NCBI GenBank assembly: GCA_030638935.1
Contig: DAOWDR010000068.1
Location: 1-9,711 of the forward strand
From: Desulfobacteraceae bacterium
Lineage (GTDB): Bacteria; Desulfobacterota; Desulfobacteria; Desulfobacterales; Desulfobacteraceae
Direction: 5' to 3'
DNA: 9,711 bases
Part shown: piece after piece, positions 6,901-9,711 of the stretch
How positions within the stretch are numbered: the stretch's first letter is position 1
Layout of the letters: every line of letters starts with the position of its first letter
Notes under the pieces: model-generated
What the model was told of the DNA's origin: nothing
The model's database searches: none
The model's input: the letters and a program-made list of their open reading frames with translations, nothing else
Position numbers and translations under genes: made by a program

Positions 6901-9711
6901 AACAGCCCAGGCCAGATTCAGATAGGCCGGCAATACAAGGATCAGATATGAGATCACCCGACGCTTTACAACAAAATCAGCCAGCAGCCGCAACTGCCCC
7001 CTCTTCTGGAGCCATACACCTGGTTCAAAAGGGACTTGAGGCCATGCAACAACTTCAGTCACAAACTGCCCGGGCTCATGAAAAATTTTTGGAGACCCAG
7101 GCCCAGGCAAGCAAAACCCTGGCCGGCATGATGGAACAAACCCGGGAATTTGTCAGCAATGTTCCGGCTTCATCTATAAGGTATGTCGCTCCTGCTGAGC
7201 CACTTGCTGCCTCCCCCGTTCCAGAGCCCGGAGCACAGCCAATTGCATCCAATCTGTTCCAGCCCCAAACCCAAAAGCAAGAACAGGTGCAAATTGACAC
7301 CTTTGAAAAAACAAAATCCGCCATTGCTGAACCCAATGTGAATATCCAGGCAGAGGCAGGTCAGGCAACTCTTAAAATCAGCACAAATAATCAATCATTA
7401 TCTGCCACGCCGCCAGATGCTCCGGCCTTACCTGCCACAGAGCTGCCAATCAGGCAAATCCTGTTTGAAATCGTAGGCCGATTAACCGGGTTTCCCGTGG
7501 AAATGCTGGAACCGGAAATGGATATTGAATCAGACCTGGGCATTGATTCAATTAAAAAAGTTGAAATTATTTCAGAACTCGAAAAACAAATTCCCCATGG
7601 AAACGGATTGTCCACCGACCATATGGGATCTGTAAAAACCCTGGCTGATATCTGCCAGGCCATTCAGCCTGAAATGCCCGCTGTAGAAATTTTAACACCA
7701 GTCGAGGTGTCTTCAGATTCCCCCGATTCCCTTGGCACCTCTGGAAAAATTTTCACCGTCCTTGTGGATGCCATTAGTGAGCTAACCGGTTTCCCTGTGG
7801 AAATGCTGGAACCAGAGATGAATCTTGAGTCTGATCTTGGCATTGACTCCATCAAGCGGGTGGAAATTTTGTCTAAACTGGAACAGGAACTGGATGATAT
7901 CAATACCATCTCTTCGGAAGACATGGCCGGTTTAAAGAGCATCCAGGACATAGTCGGATTTATCACCCCTGACAGCCCAGTTTTAAACACTGACGCTAAA
8001 AAAAAAACTTCAGTCAATGCCGGGGATGAAAACTTAGCCCATTCCTATACCGAATCTGACCAAAATCCACTTTTAAGACAGGAAATTACTCTAAAAAAAT
8101 TTCCCACCAACCAGATTCGGTTTTACAATGGGGCAAAAATTGAAGTATCGCCCCAAAAAAAAGTTTATTTAACCCGTGACAACTCAGGTATAGCGGCCCA
8201 TTTCAAACATGAGTTTGAAAAGTTAGGAATTGCGGCCACACTTATTGACATAAGCCAGGAGAAAATTCCGGACCTGCCCGATGCCTCAGGAATTGTCATC
8301 ATACCGGATTCATTTGAAAATCCTGATTCCAAAGCTGCAAAAAACTTTTTAAAGGCTGCCTTTTGCCTGGCACAAAAAAATGGTCCCCACCTGATATCTT
8401 CCGCCTCTGAAAAAGGGGGATTCCTTACGACCATAAGCTTTATGGGAGGCGGTTTTGGATTTAACTCCCCTTCATTTTCAGCCAGCCCGGTTTATGGGGG
8501 ACTGGCAGGACTTGTGAAAACTGCCTGTCTTGAATGGAAAGAGGTATTGTGCAGAGCCCTGGATATGCCGGACTCTGTTGATAAATGTATTGAAAATTCA
8601 GAAGCAGCCGTCTCTTTGATGATGACCCATGGTGCCGTTGAAATGGGATTAGACGGAAACAACTGTAATATTCCAACCCTTGAAAACAAAGAGGTCCAAG
8701 AAGGGGTTATTGATTTGGACTCCGATGATGTGGTGATTATTACAGGCGGTGCAAAGGGAGTCACAGCAGAATGTGCTGTTCAAATTGCCCAGGCCTGTTC
8801 TCCTAAAATCATCCTTGTGGGACGATCCCCGGAACCATTTGTCGAACCTGCCTGGATACAGGGAATTACCGATCCTGCCGGCATGAAAAAACAAATTTTA
8901 TCACATGGGTTCTCTAACCAGAAACCCAAACCTTCAGAAATTGAAAAACAATACCAGGCCTTTTTATCCAATCGGGCGATTCAGGACAATATGGACCGTA
9001 TCAGGGCCTGTGGTTCCCAGGTAAAATATTTTTCAGCCGATATACGGGACCAGAATGAAATTGATAAAATTTTTGCACAGGTCCGCAAAGAATTCACCAA
9101 AATTTCAGCCGTCATCCACGGTGCAGGCGTCCTGGAAGACAAGCTTATTTGCGACAAACGCCTTGATCAGTTTAACCGGGTTTTCAACACCAAGGTGGAA
9201 GGTCTTGAAGCTTTAATGGAATCCACCAAGCTCGACCCCCTTAAATATTTTGTTCTGTTCTCATCCATTGCTGCCAGAACCGGAAATATTGGTCAGTGTG
9301 ACTATGCCATGGCCAATGAAGTTCTGAACAAAACAGCCCAGAAACTTGCCCGGACAAAACCTAATTGCCGATTTCTCTCCATGAACTGGGGCCCCTGGTC
9401 CGGCGGTATGGTGAATGACAGCTTGAAACGGGAATTTTTAAAAAAAGGCATTGATCTGATCCCTTTGGATGCGGGTGCTTTGCAATTGCTCAAGGAGATG
9501 GGAAATCCAGACACAAAACCAATTGAAATTGTCATTGGTGCCCATATTTCACAGGATTCCCCCTCAAAAAAACCGATTTTGAAATCAGTATTAAACCAGT
9601 CCTTTAGTTATGAGGCCTCTCCCATACTTGAATCCCACAAGATCGCACAGGAACCGGTCGTTCCCTTTGCGATGTTGATAGAGCTTTTGGCACATTCTGC
9701 TGAAGAAAATA
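3978..9711 (+). CDS. pfaA: PfaA-like iterative type I synthase KS-AT-ACP-ACP-KR-DH, 3' partial
   Basis: The frame is open to the window end (at least 1911 residues). ATG 3978 is the first start after the in-frame TAA at 3963. Domains in order: ketosynthase (about 12-470) with Cys213 in DSACASS, His348 in EAHGTGT and His391 in GHTKAAAG; acyltransferase (about 585-890) with PGQGSQ (593-598), nucleophile Ser692 in GHSFGE, and His799 in AAFHS (compatible with malonyl loading); a Pro/Gln-rich linker with a predicted coiled helix (1011-1060, QLQSQTARAHEKFLETQ); two ACPs with phosphopantetheine Ser1191 and Ser1291, both in DLGIDSIK; ketoreductase with its structural half from about 1370, NADPH loop GGAKGVT (1590-1596) and catalytic Tyr1776 and Asn1780 (YAMAN); and the beginning of a PS-DH hot-dog domain with candidate His1887 (ESHKIAQEPVVP). 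The DLGIDSIK(K/R)VEI ACP style and the PfaD neighbour point to a Pfa/secondary-lipid synthase. Cyanobacterial HglE has a similar plan, so the exact subfamily and product are uncertain. No frameshift was seen. Confidence 0.9.
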   Translation, partial: MTKTDKNSNTNAIAIIGMGCIFPKSSNLKEYWHLLFNGIDAIEDVPDTHWKLKDYFDQDPTTPDHTYCTRGGFIPEIAFDPLSYGIPPNNLSATDTSQLLGLEVARMALEDAGYPISHPYLEEKTVNVILGVTGTQELVIPLGARLGHPIWKKALEDSGISPEKKEEIIHRIQDAYVPWQENSFPGLLGNVVAGRIANRLNLSGTNTVSDSACASSLSAIHTAVMELLSHRCDMSITGGVDTLNDIFMHMCFAKTGVLSHTSDIKPFSKDADGTVLGEGIGMLVLKRLEDAKRDKDRIYALIKGMGTASDGKTSAIYAPEAKGQIKALKQAYELADIHPSTVELIEAHGTGTRVGDKVEFTALKAYFNHQDLKTDSKNKTAIGSVKSMIGHTKAAAGAAGIIKTALALYNKVIPPTIKADTPDPELDINNSAFYLNSQSKPWMAKSDGSHPRRSGISAFGFGGSNFHAILEEYDPKKSHVSWDGSVQILAFSSSRKKALLNQVNAFKEKVNADSSLDSDPEGKNTIIAWQAFESRQNFSCDDEFRLLIVLKKEDDHNELIEKALLTITDETVSHGSIFFATGKPKGKLGFLFPGQGSQYTQMAKTLSSVFPEAMEAISLAQSCFQEGNPDKPYKPLIDYIFPPPKHLQSKTKSEEDLRKTNIAQPALGAISLGMTEVLKRFKVAPTMTCGHSFGELSALYAAGWIDKAVFLQLAAARGKYMAAVGKENTDSGSMLAVQAPIKDIEALIAEENLDLVLANKNSPAQGVLSGGTHEIDKANKLCKQKKMRAIKLPVAAAFHSELVEEAATPFKDYIANKQVTPTKIDVLSNTTGFPYPGDQDQIKDLLGNQLMHPVNFIDNIEQMYKNGISTFVEIGPKAVLTGLIKSILKEKNITALSLDSSAGKKSGIEDLARVLCMIAANGFFVDLTQWEEKVKQPRAKKMKVMLSGANPKPVKKPDTVFPKTPPATDEPSMVKQPRPDSDRPAIQGSDMRSPDALQQNQPAAATAPSSGAIHLVQKGLEAMQQLQSQTARAHEKFLETQAQASKTLAGMMEQTREFVSNVPASSIRYVAPAEPLAASPVPEPGAQPIASNLFQPQTQKQEQVQIDTFEKTKSAIAEPNVNIQAEAGQATLKISTNNQSLSATPPDAPALPATELPIRQILFEIVGRLTGFPVEMLEPEMDIESDLGIDSIKKVEIISELEKQIPHGNGLSTDHMGSVKTLADICQAIQPEMPAVEILTPVEVSSDSPDSLGTSGKIFTVLVDAISELTGFPVEMLEPEMNLESDLGIDSIKRVEILSKLEQELDDINTISSEDMAGLKSIQDIVGFITPDSPVLNTDAKKKTSVNAGDENLAHSYTESDQNPLLRQEITLKKFPTNQIRFYNGAKIEVSPQKKVYLTRDNSGIAAHFKHEFEKLGIAATLIDISQEKIPDLPDASGIVIIPDSFENPDSKAAKNFLKAAFCLAQKNGPHLISSASEKGGFLTTISFMGGGFGFNSPSFSASPVYGGLAGLVKTACLEWKEVLCRALDMPDSVDKCIENSEAAVSLMMTHGAVEMGLDGNNCNIPTLENKEVQEGVIDLDSDDVVIITGGAKGVTAECAVQIAQACSPKIILVGRSPEPFVEPAWIQGITDPAGMKKQILSHGFSNQKPKPSEIEKQYQAFLSNRAIQDNMDRIRACGSQVKYFSADIRDQNEIDKIFAQVRKEFTKISAVIHGAGVLEDKLICDKRLDQFNRVFNTKVEGLEALMESTKLDPLKYFVLFSSIAARTGNIGQCDYAMANEVLNKTAQKLARTKPNCRFLSMNWGPWSGGMVNDSLKREFLKKGIDLIPLDAGALQLLKEMGNPDTKPIEIVIGAHISQDSPSKKPILKSVLNQSFSYEASPILESHKIAQEPVVPFAMLIELLAHSAEEN
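7484..7871 (+). repeat. Tandem ACP-coding repeat, 300-base spacing
   Basis: The phosphopantetheine-attachment regions of the two carrier domains are similar DNA segments spaced exactly 300 bases (100 codons) apart: 7484-7571 and 7784-7871. The block GTGGAAATGCTGGAACC is shared exactly, and most other differences are at third codon positions. Both encode TGFPVEMLEPEM followed by ESDLGIDSIK. ACP1 spans about residues 1156-1228 and ACP2 about 1256-1332, joined by a short acidic, Ser/Pro-containing linker. Tandem ACPs are a hallmark of Pfa synthases, where copy number is known to influence product yield; two copies is a low number for that family. Confidence 0.9.

Noticed and set aside
7664..8017. 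Minus-strand open frame of 117 codons opposite the ACP region
   Set aside because: It is a shadow produced by codon bias; the sense strand encodes an intact ACP with DLGIDSIK.

Overview
The window carries four protein-coding genes, all on the + strand. The two outer genes are cut by the window edges. No tRNA, rRNA, CRISPR array, transposase or insertion sequence is visible. The base composition looks moderate (by eye, not counted). The combination of a formylglycine-fold protein, XerD, and a cluster of polyunsaturated-fatty-acid (Pfa)-type synthase genes starting with pfaD suggests a Gram-negative bacterium. My best guess is a marine or anaerobic Desulfobacterota-like lineage. That assignment is inference from gene content and protein style, not something the sequence proves.

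Left part (1-2001): a 5'-truncated gene encodes a very acidic, repeat-bearing N-terminal segment joined to a SUMF1/formylglycine-generating-enzyme (FGE) fold. Its stop codon overlaps the start of a complete xerD (tyrosine recombinase for chromosome dimer resolution), so the two are probably co-transcribed and translationally coupled.

Middle (2002-2273): a 272-base intergenic region. It contains a perfect 10-bp inverted repeat (2104-2125) and a stretch (about 2161-2246) that resembles, imperfectly, the conserved blocks of a cobalamin riboswitch. The latter ends 27 bases before the pfaD start and is the most intriguing non-coding signal in the window.

Right part (2274-9711): pfaD (trans-acting enoyl reductase, complete) is followed after 102 bases by a giant modular synthase gene that is still open at the window end (at least 1911 residues). 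Its domain order is KS-AT-coiled linker-ACP-ACP-KR-start of a DH hot-dog domain. The catalytic residues I could check in KS, AT, both ACPs and KR are all present. Together these look like the beginning of a Pfa-type or HglE-like iterative secondary-lipid synthase. In this model the multidomain protein extends and ketoreduces an acyl chain on its tandem ACPs, while PfaD supplies the enoyl reduction. The product (EPA/DHA-type fatty acid, polyunsaturated hydrocarbon, glycolipid chain or other) cannot be read from this window. The genes that would decide it (pfaB/pfaC-like KS-CLF-DH modules, phosphopantetheinyl transferase) would lie downstream, outside it.
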